This document shows, piece after piece, positions 7,460-17,447 of a stretch of 64,000 bases of DNA. The stretch's first letter is position 1. Each line of letters begins with the position of its first letter. Origin of the DNA: Aquimarina latercula DSM 2041 (lineage in GTDB: Bacteria > Bacteroidota > Bacteroidia > Flavobacteriales > Flavobacteriaceae); contig NZ_AUMK01000003.1 in NCBI RefSeq assembly GCF_000430645.1, forward strand, positions 434,001 to 498,000, given 5' to 3'. The notes beneath the pieces are model-generated. The model was given only the letters and a program-made list of their open reading frames with translations. It was not told the DNA's origin and made no database searches. The position numbers were made by a program, and so were the translations under genes.

Positions 7460-8055
7460 ATATAAAAGATGAAATCTTAGTCATACACAAGGTTTTTGAG
7501 TCCATAAGTAATAAAGTTGTGTCTGAAACTGATGATAGGATCATTAAAACATTTAAAATAAGTGACTTACCTAACCATAAAGACTTTACTATAGATGTAA
7601 ATACACACGCAAATTCGAGAAACATATTTACCGAGTTGGATAAAATAAAATGTGATTGTTTATATTGGTTTGATTTAAAAACAGTTGAACAAGCGAAGGA
7701 ATTAAATAGCCTTTTAAATAAATATAGAGAGACTAACATAAAAGGGACTGAAAGTTATAGAAGTGTGCCTGCAACAAACAAAAATGATAATAGTAATGTT
7801 TTATATGTAGGTATTCGTCGTGGTGGCTATACTAAAAAATGGAATTTAACAAATATCACAGGAAGAATTAATCAACACCTTGGTTATTATCATAATGGAA
7901 ACACACAAGGTTTGCAATTAATACACTTTGCAAAAGATTGTGATTTTGATATAACAATTAACGTTATTAAAATTGAAAGTTCCAATAGTATTTATCTAAA
8001 TATAATTGAGAAAATAGTTGCACAAAAATTAAAACCTCTTTGTGGCAGACATTAA
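7456..8055 (+). CDS. GIY-YIG-like nuclease-fold protein
   Basis: A 199-aa protein whose C-terminal ~135 residues fit the GIY-YIG fold. CLYWF (~68-72) stands in the GIY strand and VLYVGI (~115-120) in the YIG strand. ITGRINQHLG supplies the conserved Arg (~137), IIEKIVAQ the conserved Glu (~185), and a C-terminal LKPLCG follows. The family cuts DNA with one metal ion using that Arg and Glu. It is the last gene of the overlapping run and starts within the stop of the 41-aa ORF, next to a duplicated Shine-Dalgarno. With HEPN (RNase) and coiled-coil partners it may be the DNA-targeting arm of a defence system. The first GIY tyrosine is conserved but Gly is replaced, so activity is not certain. 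Confidence 0.7.
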   Translation: MNIKDEILVIHKVFESISNKVVSETDDRIIKTFKISDLPNHKDFTIDVNTHANSRNIFTELDKIKCDCLYWFDLKTVEQAKELNSLLNKYRETNIKGTESYRSVPATNKNDNSNVLYVGIRRGGYTKKWNLTNITGRINQHLGYYHNGNTQGLQLIHFAKDCDFDITINVIKIESSNSIYLNIIEKIVAQKLKPLCGRH

Positions 8056-8084
8056 ACATTATGTAAAATAGAACCTAAAAGTTT

Positions 8085-8763
<679 letters not shown>

Positions 8764-9138
8764 TAAACCATACTCTATATCAATTTCCTCATCATTATGT
8801 ATTGTTTATATATAAATTCATCAATTAGTATCAATATTCGTAATTCTCATAAATCGATTATTCCGTACAATCGTACAGAAATTTTCAAATACGCGATTCT
8901 CAGCGATTAGGATTTTATACATCTTTATACCTATATAATTCTTCTTGTAGGCATTTCTATATACATAAAATGAAAACTGTTAAACACAATCCTCAACTAA
9001 TTCTGATTTATGTTAAATATGAATTTAAAAAATGTTAATTAGTTGACAACAACAATCCTAAATAGTAATTTCATAATTGTTATTGAACCACCCTGTTTTT
9101 TTGATACGTAAATTCAATACTAACAATTCAATAACAAC

Positions 9139-11415
9139 ATGAAAAAAACAAACTCTAAAACCAAAACTTTAGGTTGGATGATTTCCTACCTAAGAAAATG
9201 GTCAACGTCTTTATTGCTGTGCGTTGCCTTTATTTTCCCAAGCCTTCAGACTATTTTTCCGCACGGTACTGTAACAAGTCCTCCTAGTAGAGTCTGGATT
9301 TGTTTTCAAGAAAATCCCGAGAGTCCCGATTCGCCCGCCTGTATTGATGCTGTAGCTATGTATGGTACGCAAGCATTATATGACTGGAACGAAGTTGCAC
9401 GTATGGATGCTAATGGTATGCATCAAGCCATTATTGCGGATGGTAATCTTGCTAGTGCAGGACGTCCTGATAAGTATGGTGGTCTTGATCAAGTACGTGA
9501 TGATTGGGTTACCACGCCGGTAACTCCTGGCCCATTTACGGTAACATGGACAAATTCTGCTCCCCATCAAACATTGTATTATAGAGTGTATATTACGAAA
9601 GCGAGCTGGACTCCGGATCAACCTTTAACCTGGGATAACCTTGAACTTCTTGTAGAAACAGAACCGAGAGAAGCATCTGCTACTGACAATATAGATGTTG
9701 TACTTCCTGCTAGAACTGGTAAACACGTTATTTATAGTATTTGGCAACGATCGCTTACAGAAGAAGCTTTTTATTCTACTAGTGATGTTGATTTTGGTCT
9801 AACAACAGAACCACAACCTCCTGTAGCATTGTTTACTAGTGATAATGGTCGATGTGGCGGCCCAGATGTGGAGTTTGATGCCAGTGATTCCTTTGATCCT
9901 AACGGAGATGCGTTGACTTATTCTTGGGACTTTGGAGATGGTACAACTGCAGAAGGTGTTACCGTTTCTCATAGCTATACCAATCTAGATAGCGCTGCAG
10001 TAACCTTAACAGTTAGCGATGGTGTTTTTAGTAGCGGTGTGGTACAAACAATTGACTTAGTGATAGATACCGATTGTGAAGAAATAATTTGTCCTTTTGA
10101 TACACCAAGAGCCTCTCCTCTACCTTCTGTAAACAGTTCGTATTCAAATATTTATGTATTGGGAGATAATGGTCCTAATTTAGATAATATAGCCAATTGT
10201 TCTATCAATTGGGATTTAGGGAACAATGGTTTATATCAATTTTCATTTAGTACCAATAACGGTATTCCGAACTGGTATAATGATTTAATTGAAATATCTA
10301 CACAAAGCTTTAATGCCGCTGAGGCACAACTTACTATTGCGGGTTCTAGTTTTGTAGGATTAGATGGAAGTTATTATGTAACCTTAGACGGAGATAATCT
10401 GGTGTTAGTTTCTACTACAGGAGATTTTACTATTTATTGCAGTAATTCTGATATAGCTCCGCAATGTGGTGATATTATCGATCCAGTAAATACTGCTCCT
10501 ATAGCTATGCTAACTGCTACACCAACAACTGGAGTTACTCCTTTGGATGTAGTATTAGATGCTTCTGGATCAACTGATGCAGATAATGATATCCTAACTT
10601 ATAGTATTGATTACGGTGATGGAACTTTTGGATCAGATGCTACTTCTACACATACATACACAACAGGTGATTATACTGCCACTGTTACGGTTAGTGACGG
10701 AAATGGTGGTACTGATACTGCTTCTGTTATGATTACAGTTACAGATGATATTATAGATCCACCTACTGGTGATTGTTCTTTTGGTGCGCCAATCGAAACT
10801 TCTTTGGTAAGTATAAATACATCTTACGATAATGTATACGTTTTGGGTACTGGTGGTCCAGATTTAAGCAATATTAATTTGTTTACACTAAACTGGAATT
10901 TAACTAATAATGGTTTATATCAATTTTCTTTTAATTTAGATATAGCTCCTTGGTATATTGATTTCTCAGACGCTGTACAAAACTTTAATCAACCGAATCC
11001 TCAAATTTCTTTGGTAGGTACTGGTATTCCCGGCTTGGATGGAGATTACTTTGTAACTATAGATGAAAGAAACTTTGTATTAGTAGCTAAAGATTACACT
11101 ATTTATTTTAGTGATTCTACTACAGCACCAGTGTGCGAAACTGCTATAAATAGAGAGAATGAAATAGAAAACAAGCTCTTCGAAATGTTTCCGAATCCTG
11201 CAACTGGTAGTGTTTCAATAAAAAACACGACGGATTTAAAGAATAGCATCATTATGATTTCTGACCTGAGCGGAAAGAAATTAAAATCAGTAAGAGTACC
11301 AACAAGTACTACCGAAATGATAATTGATATTTCTGGAATTAAATCTGGATTATATTTGGTTAATATTTTGGATAATTCTGGTGGTAAACGTAGTTTAAAA
11401 CTAGTTATCAACTAA
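9139..11415 (+). CDS. AA10 lytic polysaccharide monooxygenase with PKD repeats and T9SS tail
   Basis: A 758-aa secreted protein. After a long signal region the mature enzyme should begin at His42 (HGTVTSPPSRVWICF). With His143 (TWTNSAPHQ) it forms the copper histidine brace, and the AFYSTSDVDF ending is typical of AA10 enzymes, which oxidatively cleave chitin or cellulose. Domains in order: AA10 (~42-225), PKD (~228-310), an unknown beta module (~315-440), a second PKD (~450-535), a second copy of the unknown module (~545-665), and a type-A T9SS sorting domain (FPNPATGSVSI... ending KLVIN). The two unknown modules share S-Y-NVYVLG-GGP-L and NNGLYQFSF and may bind polysaccharide. It stands alone between a gene-poor stretch and a terminator. 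Confidence 0.93.
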   Translation: MKKTNSKTKTLGWMISYLRKWSTSLLLCVAFIFPSLQTIFPHGTVTSPPSRVWICFQENPESPDSPACIDAVAMYGTQALYDWNEVARMDANGMHQAIIADGNLASAGRPDKYGGLDQVRDDWVTTPVTPGPFTVTWTNSAPHQTLYYRVYITKASWTPDQPLTWDNLELLVETEPREASATDNIDVVLPARTGKHVIYSIWQRSLTEEAFYSTSDVDFGLTTEPQPPVALFTSDNGRCGGPDVEFDASDSFDPNGDALTYSWDFGDGTTAEGVTVSHSYTNLDSAAVTLTVSDGVFSSGVVQTIDLVIDTDCEEIICPFDTPRASPLPSVNSSYSNIYVLGDNGPNLDNIANCSINWDLGNNGLYQFSFSTNNGIPNWYNDLIEISTQSFNAAEAQLTIAGSSFVGLDGSYYVTLDGDNLVLVSTTGDFTIYCSNSDIAPQCGDIIDPVNTAPIAMLTATPTTGVTPLDVVLDASGSTDADNDILTYSIDYGDGTFGSDATSTHTYTTGDYTATVTVSDGNGGTDTASVMITVTDDIIDPPTGDCSFGAPIETSLVSINTSYDNVYVLGTGGPDLSNINLFTLNWNLTNNGLYQFSFNLDIAPWYIDFSDAVQNFNQPNPQISLVGTGIPGLDGDYFVTIDERNFVLVAKDYTIYFSDSTTAPVCETAINRENEIENKLFEMFPNPATGSVSIKNTTDLKNSIIMISDLSGKKLKSVRVPTSTTEMIIDISGIKSGLYLVNILDNSGGKRSLKLVIN

Positions 11416-11449
11416 GGGCTTGTTCTCTTAGAATAGCATAAATTTTATG

Positions 11450-11483
11450 AACAACCTTCTAAATTTTAGAAGGTTGTTTTTTG
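11450..11483 (+). terminator. Intrinsic terminator after the LPMO gene
   Basis: ACAACCTTCTAAA (11451-11463) pairs with TTTAGAAGGTTGT (11465-11477), followed by a run of T (11478-11482). It lies 35 bp past the LPMO stop codon. Confidence 0.88.
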
Positions 11484-11559
11484 TTATTCTATTAAATGGT
11501 TCTATAATTATAACATTTACTTTTTATACTACTTCACTCCTACTATTAATAGATCATAT

Positions 11560-12129
11560 TTACCAATGTCCTGTTCCAGGTTCTCCCTTAAAAGGTCCAA
11601 CCAAATCAGAAGTAATCCATCCTGCATAAAATTGACTAGATTGTGCTCTTACTTGTTCTCCATCAACATAACAATCAAGATGTTGCGGATAAAAAGCGAT
11701 ATGATCTTTTAATGCTTCAAACTCTAAAAATGGATTAGGATATGACCACGCCACAGGAATATTACTCATTTCCTTTAATGTCCAATACACTGCATTTCCT
11801 TTCCATTCGCACATTGAACTCTTATTAGGCATCGTAACAAGCGTATTCATATCAATATCATTTTTAGGGATATAATATGTTGGTGGGCTTGCAGTCTCTA
11901 ATACTGCAAGTGCATTACGAGAATCTACAATCCTAATATCCTTATGATTCACAATTACTGGCTTACTAACTTTTTCAATGATCGGGGGACGAGGAAAATC
12001 CCAAACTGATCGCTGATTCTCTTTAGGTTCAATTGCAAATGGAGGTCTTTCTACACCCTTATAATTCCAGTGTTCTCGAGTTTTTTGTAACCAGTCTATC
12101 TTTGTCTTAGCTTTCTTATTAGATCCCAT
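11560..12129 (-). CDS. DUF427 domain-containing protein
   Basis: A 189-aa cytoplasmic protein containing the DUF427 fold: the strand-rich KPVIVNHKDIRIVDSRNALA segment, PPTYYIPKNDID, then CEWKGNAVYWTL and the C-terminal FYPQHLDCYVDGEQVRAQ. The spacing of these motifs is typical of the family, which is widespread and uncharacterised. The extra ~45 N-terminal residues (WLQKTREHWNYKGVERPPFA) are also seen in longer members. It is convergent with the LPMO gene, with no obvious functional tie to the neighbours. Confidence 0.85.
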   Translation of the reverse strand: MGSNKKAKTKIDWLQKTREHWNYKGVERPPFAIEPKENQRSVWDFPRPPIIEKVSKPVIVNHKDIRIVDSRNALAVLETASPPTYYIPKNDIDMNTLVTMPNKSSMCEWKGNAVYWTLKEMSNIPVAWSYPNPFLEFEALKDHIAFYPQHLDCYVDGEQVRAQSSQFYAGWITSDLVGPFKGEPGTGHW

Positions 12130-12229
12130 AATTGTAGTTTATACAGTATATTTAATTATCACAGCTAAAATAGCAGAAGATCAAATTCATTACGTAAACC
12201 CATCCTGATATATAAAATTAATCCTACGA

Positions 12230-14770
12230 CTACCCCACTTTCCTCAAAATATTTAAAGGCGGACTTTGTAATACACTTTTAATATTACTTAATCCAATGA
12301 GCAATACTAAAATTACTATACTAGGCAGAAACAATAAGAAAGGAATACCGGAAGGCACAAAAGGTTCTTCGAATAATAGTGTTGCTAATAATTGACTACT
12401 GATTAAAGATAATAGGATTCCAGCCAAGCTGCCAAGTATTCCTAAAAATAAATACTCTAGCGCCGTAATACTAAGAATTTGTTTGCTTTTTGCACCCAAT
12501 GTACGTAATAACACACTCTCTTTGATACGTTGGTATTTACTATTTCGAACCGAACCTATTAATACAATAACACCTGTAAGAATACTAAAGAATGCCATAA
12601 AATTAATCACCCAGGAGATTTTTCCTAGAATGTCTTCAATAACAGTATAAATCTGCCTAAGATCAAAGACAGTAACATTTGGAAATTTACTTACTAGTTC
12701 ACGTTGCAGTGCAGCAGATTGATTATTATCAGGTACATATGTAGTGAGTACATGAAATTGTGGTGCTTGTTCTAATACACCTTTTGGAAATACTACCATA
12801 AAATTTAACTGTAAACGTGTCCAATCTACTTTTCTGATGCTTCCAACAATGGTTTCCATTAATACACCTTGTATATTAAAAATAACAGGATCCCCTACTC
12901 CTAACTTTGCATTTTCGGCAAGACTTTCTGATATTGAGATGGAAACTTTTTCTCCAGATTTAACTTCTTTTACCCAGCTACCATCAATTATAGATTCTGA
13001 AGCAATAAGCGAATCCCTAAAAGTCGTCCTAAATTCATGATTAAGTACCCAATCATTCACTGCAGTAGTTGTATCTTTTCTAATCTCATTACTTAATTTC
13101 CCATTAATACTATGCATCCGCATAGTAACAATGGATAGATTATCGATAACTTCTAATCCAGACGGGGTCATGCTCGCAATTACAGCATCACGCTGCTCTG
13201 GTTGGATATCTACTAATATAATATTCGCATTGTCTGAACCGTTATCCAATGCTGTTTTTGTTAATAGTATGTCTTTAGTGAAATATAACGTACTAATTAA
13301 AAAAGTACCAAGACCTATAGCAAATATAAGTACCGTAGTCTGGTTATTAGGTCTAAAGAGATTCAACAAACTCGTTCTAGCTGTAAATCCCCAAGCGGTT
13401 GGAAAATATTTTTTAATTACCTTAATAAATAAGGTAGAGATCCCTGCCAAAATAGCAAAGGTGGCAAAAATACCTGCTACAAAAGCAAAAGCAAATAGTA
13501 TATCTCTAAAGATCCATAGGGAGAATAAAAGAATAAAAAGCAAAATTGCGCCAAAGGTAAATACACGAATCTTTTTAGATCCTCTAGCTTGTTTTTCTGA
13601 CACCCGTAACACTTCTAATGGTGATACATACCAAGTAGAAAGTAAAGGTTGTAATGCAAATAATACCGACATCAAAACACCTAATAGTAATCCCATAAAA
13701 ATTGGCTGTAGACTTATAGAAACTTCTACATCAAATGGTAAAAATCCATCCAAAAGAAATGGAAGTAATTGTTGAAGGCCAATACCCGCTACTGTTCCTA
13801 AAATTCCACCAATAAGTCCCATCACAGCAATTTGTATTAGGTAAATCAAAAAAGCCTGTTTTCTACTCGCTCCTAAACATTTTAAAACCGCAACATCTGT
13901 TAATTTCTCTTTGATATAGATATGTACTGAACTAGCTATGCCAATGCAGCCTAGTAGTAAGGCTATAAACGCCGCCAAGTTCAGAAATTTACCTAGATTT
14001 CCATAACCACGTCCTATTCGTTGACTAGTACTGGTATGCGTATCGAGGTCAGCATTTTCTGCATCCAAGATAGGATCTAACTTTTTATCTAATTTAATCA
14101 GATCCACTTCTGGTGATTCAAAAAAATATTGATATCTCTTTCTGCTGCCCAATTGCAACAATTCGGTCTGTTCTATAAATCGATATGGGATTAGTACTGT
14201 GGGAGCTACTGTTGATGAGATTCCAGAACTACCCGGCATTGAATTAATAGCTCCTAGAATAGGAAAGGTAACCAATCCTAACTTGATAGAGTCACCTGGT
14301 TTTATATCATATTGCAACATGAGCGTTGCATCTACTAAGGCTCCTCCCCTTTTTTGATACTCCGTAGCTGCAGTAATAGGTTCCGTTTCCAAAGTTCCAT
14401 AAAAAGGAAAATTGCCTTCCATACCTCGTACTTGTACTAATTTAGCAGCTCCATTTCTTGGAAACGCCGCCATGGATGGGAAATTAACTTCGTAGGCGTC
14501 TGCTCCTAATGAATCGATGATAGCCTGAACTTTTTCATTAGGGAGTTGTCTACTATCAATAATAAAATCAGCACCCATCAATACTTTGGATTGATCTTGT
14601 ATATTTTGTTTTACATTTTCACTGAATAATTGTATCGAAACTACGGCGGCAATACCAAGAATGATAGATGCCATAAATAATAGTAATCTGGAAATGCTAG
14701 ATCGTCCATCACGCCACGCCATCTTTAGTAACCAAGCAATATCTATTTTTGAATATGAATCCATTTTCAT
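12230..14770 (-). CDS. FtsX-type ABC transporter permease (YbbP family)
   Basis: An 846-aa integral membrane protein with the YbbP architecture: one N-terminal helix (~25-45), a large periplasmic domain, then clusters of helices at ~255-380 and ~400-460, a second periplasmic domain, and a final FtsX block (~720-830). The VAVLKCLGASRKQAFLIYL and LLRTLGAKSKQILSITALEY segments are the duplicated cytoplasmic coupling loops of the FtsX domain. Its start overlaps the end of the ATPase gene by one base, so the two are co-translated. With YbbA it should form an ABC complex that handles envelope lipids, proteins or thioesters rather than small solutes. The substrate is unknown. The order tesA/ybbA/ybbP is conserved in Proteobacteria. 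Confidence 0.9.
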   Translation of the reverse strand: MKMDSYSKIDIAWLLKMAWRDGRSSISRLLLFMASIILGIAAVVSIQLFSENVKQNIQDQSKVLMGADFIIDSRQLPNEKVQAIIDSLGADAYEVNFPSMAAFPRNGAAKLVQVRGMEGNFPFYGTLETEPITAATEYQKRGGALVDATLMLQYDIKPGDSIKLGLVTFPILGAINSMPGSSGISSTVAPTVLIPYRFIEQTELLQLGSRKRYQYFFESPEVDLIKLDKKLDPILDAENADLDTHTSTSQRIGRGYGNLGKFLNLAAFIALLLGCIGIASSVHIYIKEKLTDVAVLKCLGASRKQAFLIYLIQIAVMGLIGGILGTVAGIGLQQLLPFLLDGFLPFDVEVSISLQPIFMGLLLGVLMSVLFALQPLLSTWYVSPLEVLRVSEKQARGSKKIRVFTFGAILLFILLFSLWIFRDILFAFAFVAGIFATFAILAGISTLFIKVIKKYFPTAWGFTARTSLLNLFRPNNQTTVLIFAIGLGTFLISTLYFTKDILLTKTALDNGSDNANIILVDIQPEQRDAVIASMTPSGLEVIDNLSIVTMRMHSINGKLSNEIRKDTTTAVNDWVLNHEFRTTFRDSLIASESIIDGSWVKEVKSGEKVSISISESLAENAKLGVGDPVIFNIQGVLMETIVGSIRKVDWTRLQLNFMVVFPKGVLEQAPQFHVLTTYVPDNNQSAALQRELVSKFPNVTVFDLRQIYTVIEDILGKISWVINFMAFFSILTGVIVLIGSVRNSKYQRIKESVLLRTLGAKSKQILSITALEYLFLGILGSLAGILLSLISSQLLATLLFEEPFVPSGIPFLLFLPSIVILVLLIGLSNIKSVLQSPPLNILRKVG

Positions 14771-15471
14771 TATTGTACTAACGTTTTCTCATTGCTTATA
14801 ATTTTCCCTCCTTTTAATCTAAGTATCTGTTGAGTTCGATTTGCCAAATCAAGATCGTGAGAGATAATAACCAAAGTCGTTCCAGCCTCTTTATTTAATT
14901 CAAAGAGGAGCTGTATGACCTTTTCTCCGGTCTCTTCATCTAAATTCCCTGTTGGTTCATCGGCAAATAAAATTGTTGGCTTGTTTGAAAAGGCACGGGC
15001 TAATGCAACACGTTGTTGCTCTCCTCCTGATAATTGTGAGGGATAGTGATGAAAACGATGTGATAATCCAACCTTTTCTAGTAACTCCTTGCCTTTTGTA
15101 ACGGCATTTTTAACTCCTTGTAATTCCAAAGGTACAATCACATTCTCTAATGCTGTTAAAGTGGGAAGCAATTGAAAATTCTGAAATATAAATCCTACTT
15201 CTTTATTTCTTAATTGTGCACGTTCATCTTCATTCAATTCCTGAATATTTTGGCCACATAACTCTACAATACCTGAGTCCTGGTTGTCTAATCCAGCACA
15301 TAGTCCAAGCAAAGTAGTTTTACCACTTCCGGAAGGTCCTACAATAGAAAAGGTAGCTCCTTTTTCGACTTCAAACGAGATATTGTCTAAGACCTTAAGT
15401 TTTTTTGAACCACTGTTATAAGTCTTCTCCAGTTCATGAATCTTTAATATCTTTGGCATATTGATTTTCAA
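14770..15471 (-). CDS. ABC transporter ATP-binding protein (YbbA/LolD family)
   Basis: A 233-aa ATPase with all nucleotide-binding motifs: Walker A GPSGSGKTT, Q-loop FQNFQLLPTL, signature LSGGEQQRVALARA, Walker B ILFADEPTGNLD and the switch His in IISHDLDLANR. The length and 'EPTGNLD' form place it in the MacB/LolD/YbbA group that pairs with FtsX-like permeases. It overlaps the permease gene downstream and is divergent from the tesA-like gene, with 16 bp between start codons. Confidence 0.93.
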   Translation of the reverse strand: MKINMPKILKIHELEKTYNSGSKKLKVLDNISFEVEKGATFSIVGPSGSGKTTLLGLCAGLDNQDSGIVELCGQNIQELNEDERAQLRNKEVGFIFQNFQLLPTLTALENVIVPLELQGVKNAVTKGKELLEKVGLSHRFHHYPSQLSGGEQQRVALARAFSNKPTILFADEPTGNLDEETGEKVIQLLFELNKEAGTTLVIISHDLDLANRTQQILRLKGGKIISNEKTLVQ

Positions 15472-15487
15472 TTAATTCAATTAGATA

Positions 15488-16231
15488 ATGCAAAAGAGGA
15501 AAAATAAGCAAATGGTTTCGTATTTATATACTCGTTATAAGTGGATTTCCTTAAAGTTTTGTTATTTTTTATTCTTCAGTTTACTATTATCTTGTGGAGA
15601 AAACACTACTAAAAAAGAAGAAACTAATATAGACAGTTCTATTGAGAATAGCAGTGACTCAGCTAAAGACACTCTTACTAAAACCATTCTTTGTTTTGGA
15701 GATAGCTTAACTGCTGGCTATGGATTAGATGATATTAATGATGCGTATCCCGCTATACTCCAGAACAGACTGGATTCTTTAGGTTTAGCGTATACGGTTA
15801 TCAATTCGGGATTAAGTGGAGAGACTACAGCTGGCGGAAAAAGCCGTATCTCATGGGTACTTAACCAGAAAGTTGATGTCTTTATTCTAGAACTAGGTGC
15901 TAATGATGGATTGCGGGGAGTTCCTTTAACAGAAACCAGAAATAATCTTCAATCCATTATCGATGCAGTACGAAAAAAGAACTCAGAAACTACAATCATA
16001 TTAGCTGGTATGCAGTTACCACCAAATATGGGGCCCGAGTATATTACAGCGTTTAGAAATATTTTTCCTGATCTTGCGCAGAAAAATGAGCTAGCACTGA
16101 TCCCTTTTCTTCTAAAAGATGTTGGAGGTATTCCAGAACTAAATCAAGCGGATGGTATACACCCGACTATAGAAGGACAAAAAATCCTAGCGAATAATGT
16201 TTGGGAGGTGCTAAAAACAGTTTTAAAGTAG
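15488..16231 (+). CDS. tesA: SGNH/GDSL arylesterase (TesA-like), lipoprotein
   Basis: A 247-aa protein with a lipobox (LLLSCG, Cys ~36) and a serine/acid linker before the hydrolase domain. The SGNH blocks are complete: ILCFGDSLTAGYGL (block I, nucleophile Ser), SGLSGETTAGG (block II, Gly), LELGANDGLRG (block III, Asn) and DGIHPTIEGQ (block V, Asp-His). This matches TesA/arylesterase I, a thioesterase and lysophospholipase. It is divergent from ybbA-like and ybbP-like genes, the same neighbourhood as in E. coli, although here it is membrane-anchored as a lipoprotein. The gene symbol rests on motif and context. Confidence 0.88.
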   Translation: MQKRKNKQMVSYLYTRYKWISLKFCYFLFFSLLLSCGENTTKKEETNIDSSIENSSDSAKDTLTKTILCFGDSLTAGYGLDDINDAYPAILQNRLDSLGLAYTVINSGLSGETTAGGKSRISWVLNQKVDVFILELGANDGLRGVPLTETRNNLQSIIDAVRKKNSETTIILAGMQLPPNMGPEYITAFRNIFPDLAQKNELALIPFLLKDVGGIPELNQADGIHPTIEGQKILANNVWEVLKTVLK

Positions 16232-16242
16232 CGTTATAATCC

Positions 16243-17352
16243 TTATTTAGCAAAACTTAGCAGTTGACTAATAAATTTATACGAGTTAAAGTTTGGCGTC
16301 GCTTGACTAATACTATATGAAAGAGTTGATTTTGTTTTAGGACAATATCCTATGAAAGTTCCATAAAATCCAAAATGGCCATAATACACATCTTCATTTA
16401 TAATAAATTCATATATACCTAAACCATATCTACTTTCATTTTTTTTAGTGAACGCTACATCAATCATTGCATCCAATGATTTTTTATTGATAAGATTATA
16501 ACTGAATAATGCTTTTATGAATAGTGCTAAATCAGTATTCGTAGATACAAGTCCTCCTCCAGCCCAATCGAATGATGTGTTTATGTCAGAAAAATTTATG
16601 TCGCCTATATACTGACTTATTTGACTAGTTTTTTTATTGAACTCTTCATAATATTCAAAATATGTATCCTTCATTCCTAATGGTCCTAATATTCGGTTTC
16701 TAATGGATTGAGATAGCTCAGTTTGATCTAGCCGTTCTATCAGTAACCCAAGTAATACGTAATTGATATCCGAATAATACCATCCTTCATTAGGAATAAA
16801 GTGAGGCTCATTGTTAAGGTTTTGTTGATAATATAATTCTATAATTGATTTTGGATTATATTGTTTGCTAGGGTTCTGAGCTACCATTCCAAAAAATGTA
16901 TCTTCTCTATCCTTAAAAATATCAGCAAATCCTGATCGATGTGATAATAGTTGTTTGATAGTGATACGTTCCGAATATTTTATAGTATCCAAAATATGTA
17001 AATTTTCAAAATCGAGGTATTCTATATCTTTCAAATACCTGAATACCTTATTATTTATATCTAGTTTACCTTCTTCTTCAAGCTGAAGTATAATCGTTGA
17101 TATAAAAGTTTTAGTGCTGCTTGCAATTTTAAATGAACTATTTTTTGTTACTGGATTTCCATTTTCTGTAGTTAATCCAAACCCCTCATTATAGTAAAAT
17201 TTTTGACTTTCATTTTCTAAATACACTAAGATACTATGTACAGGGTTTTCTGAACTATGATTAATTTGATTATTAATTCTAGTACTAATTGAGTCTATTT
17301 GTGCAAGTACAAAGTTTGACAAAAAGAATAAAACATATAATTGTGGTTTCAT
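16243..17352 (-). CDS. Class C beta-lactamase-fold serine hydrolase
   Basis: A 369-aa exported protein with signal peptide (cleavage near FVLAQ). The serine-penicillin-recognising motifs are present: S-x-x-K as SSTK (Ser78-Lys81), the Y-S-x motif as YSDINY (~195), and H-F-G (YYGHFGFYG, ~330) in place of K-T-G. The family includes esterases, D-aminopeptidases and class C beta-lactamases. The HxG variant argues more for an esterase or peptidase than a beta-lactamase. It is convergent with tesA with only 11 bp between stops. Confidence 0.88.
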   Translation of the reverse strand: MKPQLYVLFFLSNFVLAQIDSISTRINNQINHSSENPVHSILVYLENESQKFYYNEGFGLTTENGNPVTKNSSFKIASSTKTFISTIILQLEEEGKLDINNKVFRYLKDIEYLDFENLHILDTIKYSERITIKQLLSHRSGFADIFKDREDTFFGMVAQNPSKQYNPKSIIELYYQQNLNNEPHFIPNEGWYYSDINYVLLGLLIERLDQTELSQSIRNRILGPLGMKDTYFEYYEEFNKKTSQISQYIGDINFSDINTSFDWAGGGLVSTNTDLALFIKALFSYNLINKKSLDAMIDVAFTKKNESRYGLGIYEFIINEDVYYGHFGFYGTFIGYCPKTKSTLSYSISQATPNFNSYKFISQLLSFAK

Positions 17353-17447
17353 GTTTTTTTAGTCTTTAGTTTCCTCTATTTTACTCCAATTATATATTCA
17401 GATTGATTTTGATAAAATATAATCAATATTCATGAATTTTCTAAATA

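Noticed and set aside
8871..8890. Imperfect dyad ttccgtacaa/tcgtacagaa upstream of the LPMO gene
   Set aside because: It pairs only 8 of 10 bases and lies about 250 bp from the start codon, too weak to call an operator.
11447..11629. 60-aa + strand ORF overlapping the LPMO terminator
   Set aside because: It runs through the terminator hairpin and antisense into the DUF427 gene. The composition is low-complexity, so it is not a gene.
13131..13775. 214-aa + strand ORF inside the ybbP gene
   Set aside because: It is a long antisense shadow of a conserved FtsX permease with no recognisable domain.
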